A DNA stretch of 64,000 nucleotides from Paenibacillus sp. FSL R5-0912. Its GTDB lineage: Bacteria > Bacillota > Bacilli > Paenibacillales > Paenibacillaceae. This document shows positions 8,144 to 16,614 of this stretch, in pieces (position 1 is the first letter of the stretch; each line of letters starts with the position of its first letter). The position numbers and the translations under genes were made by a program. The stretch is taken from assembly GCF_000758605.1 (NCBI RefSeq), contig NZ_CP009282.1:5580001-5644000 (forward strand), given 5' to 3'. Below the pieces are notes generated by a model. The model was not told the DNA's origin. It was given only the letters and a program-made list of their open reading frames with translations, and made no database searches.

Positions 8144-10261
8144 TTATTTACCCGCTTCGCCGGATTTCTCCGCCAGTCCGGCTACGATCTGATTCATCGG
8201 ATTCGTGAACAGGGCATACAGAATGGCAGCATTCTCCTGTTTACTTAGGGCTTCTCTGGACTTGAAGTCAACAGCGCCTTTGGCATCCGCCTTGATGTCC
8301 GGTCCGTATAATCCCAGAGCCACAGCCATCTTCACTGCCGGAACTGCCCATTTATCCGTATTCCCCGCCAGCTTCACATCCTGGAACAGTTTATCCGGGT
8401 ATTGTGCACTTAGCAGTCTCCATACCATGACCGCCGCCTCCTGGCGGGAGATGACCCGGTCAGGCTGGAATTCTCCGCCCGCTGTTCCCTCCACCATTCC
8501 GAGTTCTACAGCCATTTGTATATAGCCGGCATCCGGATGTCCCTGCAGATCAGGGAACGCCAGCTTGGTAGTCTTGCTCGCTTTGACACCGCTGCTCTCC
8601 AGCATCAGCCGCACATACTCGGCACGCGTGATTCCCGCCTCAGGCTGAAAGCTGAGCGCCGCATCATTCGGCAGATAGCCCAGCGACTGCAGCATCATAA
8701 CCGGGGTCGCATAAGGATGGCTTGCTGTGACATCGGAATAACCAACGCCGTCCGGCCCTTTCTGCTCATAGCCGTAAGGATTAAGGTACGGCTCTTTCAG
8801 ATAAGCTCCTTGTCCGCCCGGCGTCAATTCAAAGCCGGTAAATTTCTTGGTAAGCTCATCGATGAACAGATTATCATCTACCTGGCGCAGCTGGCGGGTG
8901 CCAAGGAAGGCGTCACTAATGGTAAGTGCACCCTCTTGCATAGCAACTGTAGAGACCAGGCTCTTGAGCCGGAGATCCGCATAGTATCCGGTGAACGCAT
9001 CCAGAGCTTCAGCGCTCAGCGGCTGGAAGGCGTCCAGCTTCGCCGGTGCGGCATATTGCGGGAAGAATGCCTGAATGAACGCCGGGTAGAACAGCTCCCG
9101 CAGTGCGCTCTGCTGATTATAGGCAATGAACACCCCGGTGTTCTGCTCCGGGATCAGGAACATATAAGTGCTGAAGCCGATTAAATCGCCTGCTTTGGTG
9201 ATAATCTTGGAGCTGCTGCCGGCACCGGGAAGCTGAATCGGTGCTTCGAAGCCGTAGGTGGTATTCGGCAGCAACGGGTGGATGGAGGAACGGTATTCCT
9301 CCATGGCATCTACGGTACTTGCAGCCAGAATGCGGTTATTCCCGGAAACGCCCCCATTCAGAAAAGCCGTCATGAACTTGCCGATATCATCCGCAGTAGA
9401 GAGCATCCCTCCTTGCGGCATAACAGTCGGAGTTACTGTATACAGATCAAGCGCCTTGCCGGTGGCATCATAGGCGGTAGCAAGCTCATCTTTCAGCTTG
9501 CCTTCCAGCAGGAAGCCGCTTGAATCCATATTCAGCGGGGCAAACACATGCTTCTCCAAGTAATCCTCATAGGGCTCGCCGCTGGCTTTTTCCACCACCA
9601 GACCGAGCAGCATTGAAGCGAAGTTGTCATACATGTAGGAAGTCCCCGGCTCTCGGACAACCGGCGGCATATTCCGCAGCACATAATCCTCGATCGACAC
9701 CTTGGTTTCGAAATCATCGTTGATATCTTCCGGCTGCGGGTCCTGAATCCGGAAGCCGGTGGTATGGGTCAGCAGATCCTCCACCGTTACCGGAACGCCG
9801 AAGGGATTGTCGAAGACAATAGGTCCGGTATAGACTTGAAAATCCGCTTTCAAATCGATTTTGCCTTGCTCTACCAGCTGCATGGCAGCAGCGGCAGTGA
9901 AGGTTTTGGATACCGAGGCCATGCGGAAGACCGTTTCATCCGGGTCTACCGCTGTTTTGGCAGCCTTGTCTGCGTAGCCGAAGCCTTCTTCAATCACCGT
10001 CTTGCCATCCTTGACCACAATGACAACCGCGCCGGCAAGCTGCGCTTTCACCTCATCCGAGCTGAAGAATTGCTTGAGGAATGCTGCGGCATTCTCCTTT
10101 GTTAGCGGCTTGGCTTGTCCGGCTACAGACGCCGGAGGTGCAGATACCGCAGGAGCGGCAGACGCTTGTACCGCCGGGGCCGCCAACGTTAGAATCAGGG
10201 CAGCAGCAAGCACTGTCCTCGTCCAAAAGGCCGAACGGTTACGCAATATAGACAACTTCAC
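8144..10261 (-). CDS. Surface-anchored serine hydrolase: beta-lactamase fold plus SLH repeats
   Basis: A 705-residue exported protein. The signal peptide ends near residue 36. The beta-lactamase-like domain spans about 55-410, with the SxxK nucleophile Ser116-Val-Ser-Lys119 and Tyr211-Asp212-Asn213. The C-terminal ~190 residues hold three S-layer-homology repeats (recognisable by ITRAEYVRLML, ISRQEAAVMVWRLL and LSKQENAAILYAL), which bind pyruvylated secondary wall polymers. The frame contains earlier GTG and ATG codons, but GGAG lies 8 bases before the GTG at 10261 and almost overlaps the others, so 10261 is the better start. It lies 79 bases downstream of the EPSP-synthase-like gene on the same strand with no clear terminator between, so partial co-transcription is possible. 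Confidence 0.85.
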   Translation of the reverse strand: MKLSILRNRSAFWTRTVLAAALILTLAAPAVQASAAPAVSAPPASVAGQAKPLTKENAAAFLKQFFSSDEVKAQLAGAVVIVVKDGKTVIEEGFGYADKAAKTAVDPDETVFRMASVSKTFTAAAAMQLVEQGKIDLKADFQVYTGPIVFDNPFGVPVTVEDLLTHTTGFRIQDPQPEDINDDFETKVSIEDYVLRNMPPVVREPGTSYMYDNFASMLLGLVVEKASGEPYEDYLEKHVFAPLNMDSSGFLLEGKLKDELATAYDATGKALDLYTVTPTVMPQGGMLSTADDIGKFMTAFLNGGVSGNNRILAASTVDAMEEYRSSIHPLLPNTTYGFEAPIQLPGAGSSSKIITKAGDLIGFSTYMFLIPEQNTGVFIAYNQQSALRELFYPAFIQAFFPQYAAPAKLDAFQPLSAEALDAFTGYYADLRLKSLVSTVAMQEGALTISDAFLGTRQLRQVDDNLFIDELTKKFTGFELTPGGQGAYLKEPYLNPYGYEQKGPDGVGYSDVTASHPYATPVMMLQSLGYLPNDAALSFQPEAGITRAEYVRLMLESSGVKASKTTKLAFPDLQGHPDAGYIQMAVELGMVEGTAGGEFQPDRVISRQEAAVMVWRLLSAQYPDKLFQDVKLAGNTDKWAVPAVKMAVALGLYGPDIKADAKGAVDFKSREALSKQENAAILYALFTNPMNQIVAGLAEKSGEAGK

Positions 10262-10340
10262 TAACATCACTCCATTTCCATTGAATTAACAGGCATAGTT
10301 GTTTCTACGCCATTTCATGGAAATGGGTTCAATTATTTCC

Positions 10341-11711
10341 CTACAATGGATGCAAAATATCAATATGCGCAAACTGTGAGAGATCCTCTACGAAGCCTGG
10401 ATAAGAAATATTGATACAGCCGCAGTTACGGATGATCGAAGGCTCCTCCAGGCTGCTGGCCAATACAGCGGCGGTCATGGCGATCCGGTGATCGCCGCAG
10501 CTGTCTACAATGGCAGGCGATAGACGCTGTCCGCCATGAATGACCATTTCGTCCTCACTGCAGGTAGTTTCCACGCCGAATGCTCTTAGCACCCCTGCAG
10601 TGGTCTGAATCCGGTTCGTATCCTTGTCTCTCAATTCCCGGCAGTTCCTGATCACAGAATCCCCTTCAGCGAATACCGATACCGCAGCGAGCAGAGGAAC
10701 CTCGTCTATCAAGCTCTGTATTTGCCCGTTGCCTTCAGCACAGACAGGGGACAAACGGGTTCCCGGCGTGCAACAGATATCTGCGATGGGCTCCCCGGAT
10801 ATCAGCTCCTGTTCCGCTTGCAGCGTCAAAGGAAGCCCCATCTCTGTGAGCAGACGGATGAATCCGCTCCGGGTTGGATTAACACCCACCCCCTTAATCA
10901 ACAGGCTGCCCTTGCGCTCCATTCCCCGGATAGCATAGGCAGCCAGCAGAAAAGCCGCTGAGGACAGATCCCCCGGAACCCTTACATCTTTGGCGGAAAA
11001 GGCACTTCCTCCCTTCAGGAAGGTAACATCATTATCAGAATGAATATCTATGCCGAAATACTGCATCAGGCGTTCGGTGTGATCCCGGCTTTGACAGTTT
11101 TGCCGGTAACATGTGATTCCGTCCGCGTATAATCCCGCGAACAGCAGGGCGGACTTTTCCTGTGCACTGAATACGGTGGCTTCCATTTCTATGGGGGACA
11201 AGGGTGATGCCCCCTGAATCCGCAGAGGCAGACAGCCCTTCACCCCAAGATATTCAATCACAGCCCCCATGTCTGTAAGCGGCTGAACAACCCAGTCCAT
11301 CGGTCTTGCCGAGAGCAGTGAGTTTCCCCCGAGTTCCGCTGCAAAGGACTGTCCTGCCAGGACGGACAACATCAACCGGGCCGATGTGGCCGTATTCCCG
11401 ACCTCAAGTCTGCCCGCCGGTGCCTGCAAGCCCCGCAGCCCTCTTCCATTCACAGACAGATCATCCCCATTCCATGCAAACGTTACACCTAATTGGCGGA
11501 GAATCGCGATACAGCTCTGAGTGTCTCGGGAACGCAGCACATTATACACCGTGGCTTGGCCTTCAGCGATAGCATTCAGGACGATCGCCCGCTGGGAAAT
11601 TGATTTGTCTCCGGGAACCGAATCGAATTGGAAGGAACCCAACTCCTGCTTCGCCTTAATCCGCAAATCACATTTGGCCGGTAGCCCGACCCTGCTTCGT
11701 CCCAATTCCAA
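10341..11711 (-). CDS. EPSP-synthase-like enolpyruvyl transferase with altered active site
   Basis: A 456-residue member of the AroA/MurA fold. AroA landmarks are clear: PGDKSISQRA (Lys36, Arg41, matching E. coli Lys22 and Arg27), GNTATSAR, SARPM (Arg136, the Arg124 equivalent), SAQEKSALL, an Asp336 matching Asp313, and GDHRIAM (Arg409). Several key positions differ: Ala108 replaces the Gly96 equivalent; the usual KE(S/T)DR motif reads KDTNR (Asp364 and Asn366 for Glu341 and Asp343); and Ile435 replaces the Lys before SYP (Lys411 equivalent). Positions are aligned by eye. The family moves enolpyruvyl from PEP to shikimate-3-phosphate, but these changes and the neighbours suggest another substrate or lost activity. 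The TTG start at 11711 has AGGTGAT 5 bases upstream and overlaps the FrhB-like gene by 44 bases. Confidence 0.8.
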   Translation of the reverse strand: MELGRSRVGLPAKCDLRIKAKQELGSFQFDSVPGDKSISQRAIVLNAIAEGQATVYNVLRSRDTQSCIAILRQLGVTFAWNGDDLSVNGRGLRGLQAPAGRLEVGNTATSARLMLSVLAGQSFAAELGGNSLLSARPMDWVVQPLTDMGAVIEYLGVKGCLPLRIQGASPLSPIEMEATVFSAQEKSALLFAGLYADGITCYRQNCQSRDHTERLMQYFGIDIHSDNDVTFLKGGSAFSAKDVRVPGDLSSAAFLLAAYAIRGMERKGSLLIKGVGVNPTRSGFIRLLTEMGLPLTLQAEQELISGEPIADICCTPGTRLSPVCAEGNGQIQSLIDEVPLLAAVSVFAEGDSVIRNCRELRDKDTNRIQTTAGVLRAFGVETTCSEDEMVIHGGQRLSPAIVDSCGDHRIAMTAAVLASSLEEPSIIRNCGCINISYPGFVEDLSQFAHIDILHPL

Positions 11712-12906
11712 TTCTGATCACCTCGTCATCCGAGAGTATTTGCGAGTAATCCATATCTCTTCCGGGAGCCAGCGGAATCCTCCGGTCGCCCATTGCTGCA
11801 TAGCTGCGGTACCGCTGCCGTTTCCGCTCCAGTCCAAGGTTATTCTCAAAGGTGTAATCGTACAGCTTGACCGCGTTCCGGCGCACCGCAAGCTCAAGCA
11901 GGTCAGCTCCTGTCTTCGTTCGCACCATTACCGTGGAAGAGGCTTTGGCAGATATCCCTTCCCTGCTGGAATCAAAAATATTAGGATCTCCATCCGAAAT
12001 CGAAATATCAGCAATGCCTGACCACCAGTCCGGACAAGCAAGACAGCGAAAGGTTTTAAACTTTTTGAATTCCTCCACCAGCCGGTAAAAGGGCAGATAA
12101 TGCTCCTGCCCCTGACGGGTCCTGACCATGAACTGTCCCGGATATTCTCCTTCCCGGTATCGCATCAAAACTACGTCAGCCAATTCGATCCCCAAGATCT
12201 CCGTAATCAGATGCTCGGTCCCCCCCAGTGAAGTGTTGGAGGCGCATCCAAGCTCAATCGTGAACGCCACTTTGTCTGCCAATACAGTGGACGGCGAGTG
12301 TTCCGGCAGATTTAGCAGCTTATGGATGCCTTGAATCTGGCAAGGTACGCCTATAATGCCGATCTTGTCATATCTGCGATCCTGCAGCAGATCCAGATTG
12401 GGGGTGATACAGTAGCTGGTCTGGGCACATTCGATAATCCGGTCCACTGAATCGGCAAGGTAGGCCTTCGGCACCCAGGGACGCTCCTTATCTCTTCCCA
12501 CAACAATCACCGCGTCAGCAAGCTTCTCCTCCAGCGCGGTAACCGCCAGGATTGTCCCTGCCCCGCCGGCTGCCGCCCGCCCGAGAATCTCCGGGTCTGC
12601 CGCCGACAATTGACAGGTAGACAAGTAGATGCCGGTCCAGCGTTCAAGCTCTGAACGGTTGCGGCCGAAGATGCGCCGCTCGGATTCCATAACGCCTGTA
12701 TCATAGCCCGGGCACACCTCCGAGCAGAGATTACAGCTTCCGCAGGTGTCGGCCGCCTGGCTCTCCAGACCCTGAAAGACCGGGAGCGAGATGGAATCTC
12801 CGTTCATCGCAAGCAGACCTTGGGGACACACTGCAGCGCACAATCCGCAAGAGGCGCATAGCGATAGATCTAGAATCTCTTCCTTGAGCGTTATAAAAGA
12901 TGTCAT
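11668..12906 (-). CDS. FrhB/FdhB-family iron-sulfur flavoprotein
   Basis: A 412-residue cytoplasmic protein of the coenzyme F420 hydrogenase/dehydrogenase beta-subunit family. Two ferredoxin-type motifs lie at the N-terminus: Cys17-x2-Cys20-x2-Cys23-x3-Cys27-Pro and Cys55-x2-Cys58-x2-Cys61-x3-Cys65-Pro, enough for two [4Fe-4S] clusters. The core carries the family signatures GVPCQIQGIHKL and RCLACPDWWSGIADISISDGDP, which in relatives bind flavin and a further cluster. Members transfer electrons between ferredoxin or F420 and a substrate, and some occur in polysaccharide and cofactor clusters as reductases. F420 synthesis is not indicated here, so a ferredoxin-linked redox step on the cluster's metabolite is the likelier role (inference). 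Confidence 0.82.
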   Translation of the reverse strand: MTSFITLKEEILDLSLCASCGLCAAVCPQGLLAMNGDSISLPVFQGLESQAADTCGSCNLCSEVCPGYDTGVMESERRIFGRNRSELERWTGIYLSTCQLSAADPEILGRAAAGGAGTILAVTALEEKLADAVIVVGRDKERPWVPKAYLADSVDRIIECAQTSYCITPNLDLLQDRRYDKIGIIGVPCQIQGIHKLLNLPEHSPSTVLADKVAFTIELGCASNTSLGGTEHLITEILGIELADVVLMRYREGEYPGQFMVRTRQGQEHYLPFYRLVEEFKKFKTFRCLACPDWWSGIADISISDGDPNIFDSSREGISAKASSTVMVRTKTGADLLELAVRRNAVKLYDYTFENNLGLERKRQRYRSYAAMGDRRIPLAPGRDMDYSQILSDDEVIRIGIGTKQGRATGQM

Positions 12907-12924
12907 ACCGGCATCTTCCCTTCC

Positions 12925-14103
12925 TTATAATCTCACGCCGCTCAGCGCGGAATAGACTTCTCTGGTTCTGTCAGCAATGGGGGTCCAGTCATACCGGAGC
13001 AGCACCTCCCGCCGGGCTGCTTCTGCAAGCAGGCTCCCCTCATCAGGCTCACGGAGCAACTGTAGAATCCGGCCTGCAAGCATGCCAGAATCCCCGGATA
13101 TGCTGGTGAGTCCGGTCCGCCCATGCTCGACAATCTCGGCCAGTCCCCCTTCTTCAGACACAATTACCGGTGTACCGCTGCCCATCGCTTCCAGTGCCAC
13201 AATGCCGAAGGGCTCATATAAGCTGGGAAAGACACAGACATCGGCAATTTGGAACAGATAGCTTTTCTCCAGGCTGTCCACGAAGCCGGTGAAGTGAATG
13301 CTTGTACCCAGCTCAGCCGCACTGGCCTCAAGCTCGGCGAACATCGGTCCCCGGCCTGCGATAATACAGGTGCAGTGCGGGAATTCCCGCACTACCTCAT
13401 GCATGCTTTGCAGCAGCACCTGTACTCCTTTTTCCTTCACTAGTCTTCCAATGAACAAAATAATCTTTCCGCCGTTCTGCGCATACTGCTCTCGTCTGAA
13501 GGAATGTGCGGTAATCAGCTCCAGTGAACGGAGATCAATGCCGTTCGGAATAATCACCGTCCTTGACTCCTCAAGACCATGCACAGTGCAGACCTCCCGC
13601 TGCATATGCAGGCTGCATACAATAACCTTGTCCGATGTTGAGACCAGTTCATTCTCAAGGGCATGAATCGTGTGCTGCTGAGGCGTGAATACTCCCTGGT
13701 TCCGTCCAAACTCCGTAGCATGGATTGTTGTAACAAGCGGTAACGACAGACGTTGACGGAGTATAAGGGCTGCGTAGCCGACCAGCCAATCATGCGCGTG
13801 AATAAGATCGAGGCTTACGTTCCCGATTAGCCGGGATACAACGTAATCTACAATCGCCAGATTGAACTCAAGCACCCAATCCTCGAAATCGGTCAAGTTC
13901 TCATAAGAATTCACACGGTGCACGTATACGCCGTTCTCCACTTCCAGAACGGGCCGCCCGGGAGCGCTGTTGGTGATTACATGAACCTCGGTCTGCCCGC
14001 TTGCCAAATGCCTGGACAATTCATAGACATGCGGGGCCATCCCTCCGATCACCATAGGCGGATACTCCCAGGACAGGATTAAGACAGATGCGCTGGACTT
14101 CAT
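12925..14103 (-). CDS. GT4-family glycosyltransferase, glycogen-synthase-like N-terminus
   Basis: A 392-residue GT-B glycosyltransferase. The N-terminal domain opens with SWEYPPMVIGGMAPHVYELSRHLA, the glycine-rich acceptor-side loop seen in bacterial glycogen synthases and related GT4 enzymes. The C-terminal domain carries GRLVKEKGVQVLL and the nucleotide-sugar E-x7-E type motif EPFGIVALEAMGSGTPVI. No transmembrane segment or signal is present, so it acts in the cytoplasm. An AGGAGGGG site precedes the ATG at 14103. Between a CGTase-like gene and an FrhB-like gene, it may start or extend a glucosyl chain on a small acceptor; donor and acceptor are not predictable. Confidence 0.85.
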   Translation of the reverse strand: MKSSASVLILSWEYPPMVIGGMAPHVYELSRHLASGQTEVHVITNSAPGRPVLEVENGVYVHRVNSYENLTDFEDWVLEFNLAIVDYVVSRLIGNVSLDLIHAHDWLVGYAALILRQRLSLPLVTTIHATEFGRNQGVFTPQQHTIHALENELVSTSDKVIVCSLHMQREVCTVHGLEESRTVIIPNGIDLRSLELITAHSFRREQYAQNGGKIILFIGRLVKEKGVQVLLQSMHEVVREFPHCTCIIAGRGPMFAELEASAAELGTSIHFTGFVDSLEKSYLFQIADVCVFPSLYEPFGIVALEAMGSGTPVIVSEEGGLAEIVEHGRTGLTSISGDSGMLAGRILQLLREPDEGSLLAEAARREVLLRYDWTPIADRTREVYSALSGVRL

Positions 14104-14124
14104 AGGTTGTCCCCTCCTAATCTC

Positions 14125-14559
14125 TCAATGTGTAGATAGTGAATATCCTGTGAAGAATTCCCACCATGTATTTTGCTCCAGCAGCGGAGGTGAAGAATGG
14201 TCTCTCTGGAAGGAAAGCCAGTCGGAATACTCAAGGCTGCCGTCATCACAAACAAATAACACATTAGATCTTAAAATTGGTACAAACGTTTGCACTTTTT
14301 TAATAATCCCTAAATCAGCATAATAGTAACGGTCTAGCGGCCTGGGAATCCGCATCTCCAGCGTTTGCCCGAGCGGCCTGTACACTGGGAACAGGAACTG
14401 GGCAAATTTGTTATCGGATGAGAGGGTGGTTAGCCGGACAGCCTGCTGCAGCTCAAGCCAGCCGCTTTTAAAATGCCAGGCAATCAGCCGCCTTGTCTCT
14501 TCGTCCAGTACCGTTCGGAAGATCAGACGCGTCCCGTCAAACTGCAATCTCTCATCCAT
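14125..14559 (-). CDS. Small protein of unknown function, cluster-specific
   Basis: A 144-residue soluble protein with no signal or membrane segment and no family I recognise. It is rich in aromatic residues and Arg, with an LQFDGTRLIFRTVLDEETRR start, a central PVYRPLGQTLEMRIPRP stretch and a Trp-rich tail (NTWWEFF). An in-frame ATG lies 9 bases upstream, but AAGGAG sits directly against it and exactly 9 bases before the ATG at 14559, so 14559 is the better start. It overlaps the CGTase-like gene by 8 bases, and the glycosyltransferase begins about 20 bases downstream. Tight coupling suggests it works with one of these two, for example as an accessory or carbohydrate-binding subunit (inference). 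Confidence 0.7.
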   Translation of the reverse strand: MDERLQFDGTRLIFRTVLDEETRRLIAWHFKSGWLELQQAVRLTTLSSDNKFAQFLFPVYRPLGQTLEMRIPRPLDRYYYADLGIIKKVQTFVPILRSNVLFVCDDGSLEYSDWLSFQRDHSSPPLLEQNTWWEFFTGYSLSTH

Positions 14560-16612
14560 ACGCAGCATCTCCTTCGGATAACAGATTAGCTTCCTGGTGA
14601 CATCCCTGCCACTCCACTATCATTTCCGATACACCCTCCGCAGGCGTATGAATGTAATGAGCCTCCCCTTGCTCCATGCGCACAATACCAGAGTCACCCC
14701 TTAGCAGAAAGTTGAACTCGATCCGGCAGTCTGCGGGCAGACTGATATCGCAATACCAGCTTGGATACCGGTAGACAATATAATTGTAAAACGGCCCTGC
14801 GGCCCTCTCTGCTTGCCATTCTCCAAGCTCATACACGTTTCCCGTCACATAGACCCGAGTATCATATTCGGTATGCAGATTCTTGACTACCAGCCTTACC
14901 GTGACCAGCGTTCCTGTCCACACCGTCAGTTCTTCCGCCAGCTGGAACTCGCTCTCCCCGCCTGTCAGACCTTGTACATAATGTGTTCCCGCCGGGACCG
15001 CCGGAATCTTGGCTACGATCTTCTCCGGTTGCCATGAGATTACATCAGCCTCATAACCGCCAACCCTCAGACGGCCGTTGTCCCCTAAATGTCTGCCCCG
15101 GATAATAAGCTCGCTTCCCGGCGCCGCTGCTTTGGGATAGAAGTGCAACGCATCCAGCTCCTCCAGATCTGACTCATGAACATAGATATAAGCAGACTGA
15201 GGTTCCAGTATCACATTTTGTATGTCCCCTTCGGCTCCGGCAACTGCCTGACGGTCTGGATAAATGTCCTTAAGCAGGCTGGAGTAAGCGCCTTGCGGCA
15301 GGGAAGTAACCAGCGGAGGCAGTGTATGTCCGCTTTCACCCTGATTAATTAGAATAAGTGCAACATCCTTCTTGTAGCTGCGCTCGAATACGAGCACTCC
15401 CGAATTCAAATACAGCAGCTTCGTATTACCGTAACCAATCGCAAGATTACATGCTCTTAAACGATTAAGCTGAGCCACTAACCGGTAGGCCGTAGTCTCC
15501 CTGCTGAAGGAGCTCATCATAGCACGATTGCCGGGATCATCCCCGCCGCTCATGTACTGCTCGGTTCCATAGTACACCACAGGCAGGCCTGCGGAAGTCA
15601 ACAGCAGCACAAGCGCCAAATCCGTAAGCCAAGGATCAGAATCCCGGGTAAACCGGCTCATATCATGATTATCCAGAAAAATAAGCTGGTCATTCAAATG
15701 CTTATAGCTGCCGGAGGATTCGCATAGCATTTCAGCGAAAGCACCGAAGCCCTGCCGCCCATGAAAGGCCTCGCGGATCGCATGGGTGAACATAAAATGC
15801 AGCAGACTCATCCCGCTCCCATTGGCAAAAGCTGCATTGTCCTGTGTGTGGCCATGTGCTTCAAGAAACCACTCCCCGAACAGATAGGCCGGTTTCCTGG
15901 CATGGATGAAGCCGCTCAAGGAGGTTAGCCAGCCTGGGGGAATATGTTTGGCCGCATCGATCCTCACACCGTCCACCCCCAGATCCAGCCAGAAGGCAAT
16001 CCCTTCCCGCAAAAGCTCATCCACTTGCGGGTTCATCTGATCCAATCCGGCAAGGTCATACAAATTCCGGTACTGCGAATCTTCGGCATCCCGAAAAGCA
16101 GTGCCGCCATTATGCAGAAATACACGCTCCAGGTCTCCCGAATAAGTAGCTACCAGCTGGCCCGCGCGGTATATTGCGCCATTCTCCATATAATCCGGCC
16201 GCAGTTCCAGTGCAGGGGACGTATGATTCGGTGTAAAATCAATAATTACCTTAAGTCCGTGCTCATGCGCTGTGCTCAGCAGGGCGCTGAATGTATCCAT
16301 AGAACCAAAATAAGGATTGGGCTTCAGGAAGTCTCTGGGCCAATATCCATGATAGGAAGCCGTGCCTTCTTCATCGTCCGTGCACACATGAATGTTCTCT
16401 GCCGGCTGGGAAATCAGGATCGCGCTGACCCCCATACCGGTAAGATATCCGTCCTGAATCCTGGCAATAATTCCTGCCCAGTCGCCGCCGAGATATTTTC
16501 GCAGATTGCCTGCTCCAGAGCTGAAGAGCTCCGCTCGCGGCCGGCTGGCAGGGTTGCCTTCGCAGAACCGGTCGGTGACAATCTGATAGATGCATTCGCC
16601 CGGATTCAGCAT
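14552..16612 (-). CDS. Cyclodextrin glucanotransferase-like GH13 enzyme lacking a signal peptide
   Basis: A 686-residue protein that follows secreted CGTases almost end to end. Domains A/B cover about residues 5-400: nucleophile Asp219 (GVRIDAAKH), acid/base Glu247 (FGEW) and Asp317 (LDNHD) are all present, and Tyr185 matches the central aromatic residue (195 in Bacillus enzymes) that favours cyclisation. Domain C follows, then an IPT/TIG-like domain D near 480-570 and a C-terminal CBM20 starch-binding domain near 575-675. Unlike secreted CGTases, it starts at the mature-like sequence CIYQIVTDRF with no signal peptide, so it should act inside the cell. Family activity is transglycosylation of alpha-1,4-glucans. 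The gene begins 2 bases after the upstream stop with no good ribosome binding site, so it is probably translationally coupled. Confidence 0.88.
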   Translation of the reverse strand: MLNPGECIYQIVTDRFCEGNPASRPRAELFSSGAGNLRKYLGGDWAGIIARIQDGYLTGMGVSAILISQPAENIHVCTDDEEGTASYHGYWPRDFLKPNPYFGSMDTFSALLSTAHEHGLKVIIDFTPNHTSPALELRPDYMENGAIYRAGQLVATYSGDLERVFLHNGGTAFRDAEDSQYRNLYDLAGLDQMNPQVDELLREGIAFWLDLGVDGVRIDAAKHIPPGWLTSLSGFIHARKPAYLFGEWFLEAHGHTQDNAAFANGSGMSLLHFMFTHAIREAFHGRQGFGAFAEMLCESSGSYKHLNDQLIFLDNHDMSRFTRDSDPWLTDLALVLLLTSAGLPVVYYGTEQYMSGGDDPGNRAMMSSFSRETTAYRLVAQLNRLRACNLAIGYGNTKLLYLNSGVLVFERSYKKDVALILINQGESGHTLPPLVTSLPQGAYSSLLKDIYPDRQAVAGAEGDIQNVILEPQSAYIYVHESDLEELDALHFYPKAAAPGSELIIRGRHLGDNGRLRVGGYEADVISWQPEKIVAKIPAVPAGTHYVQGLTGGESEFQLAEELTVWTGTLVTVRLVVKNLHTEYDTRVYVTGNVYELGEWQAERAAGPFYNYIVYRYPSWYCDISLPADCRIEFNFLLRGDSGIVRMEQGEAHYIHTPAEGVSEMIVEWQGCHQEANLLSEGDAAYG

Positions 16613-16614
16613 GG

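Noticed and set aside
10341-11711. Ordinary housekeeping aroA
   Set aside because: No other shikimate genes adjoin it, several catalytic positions differ, and it is embedded in a glycosyl/redox operon. Not fully excluded without the rest of the genome.
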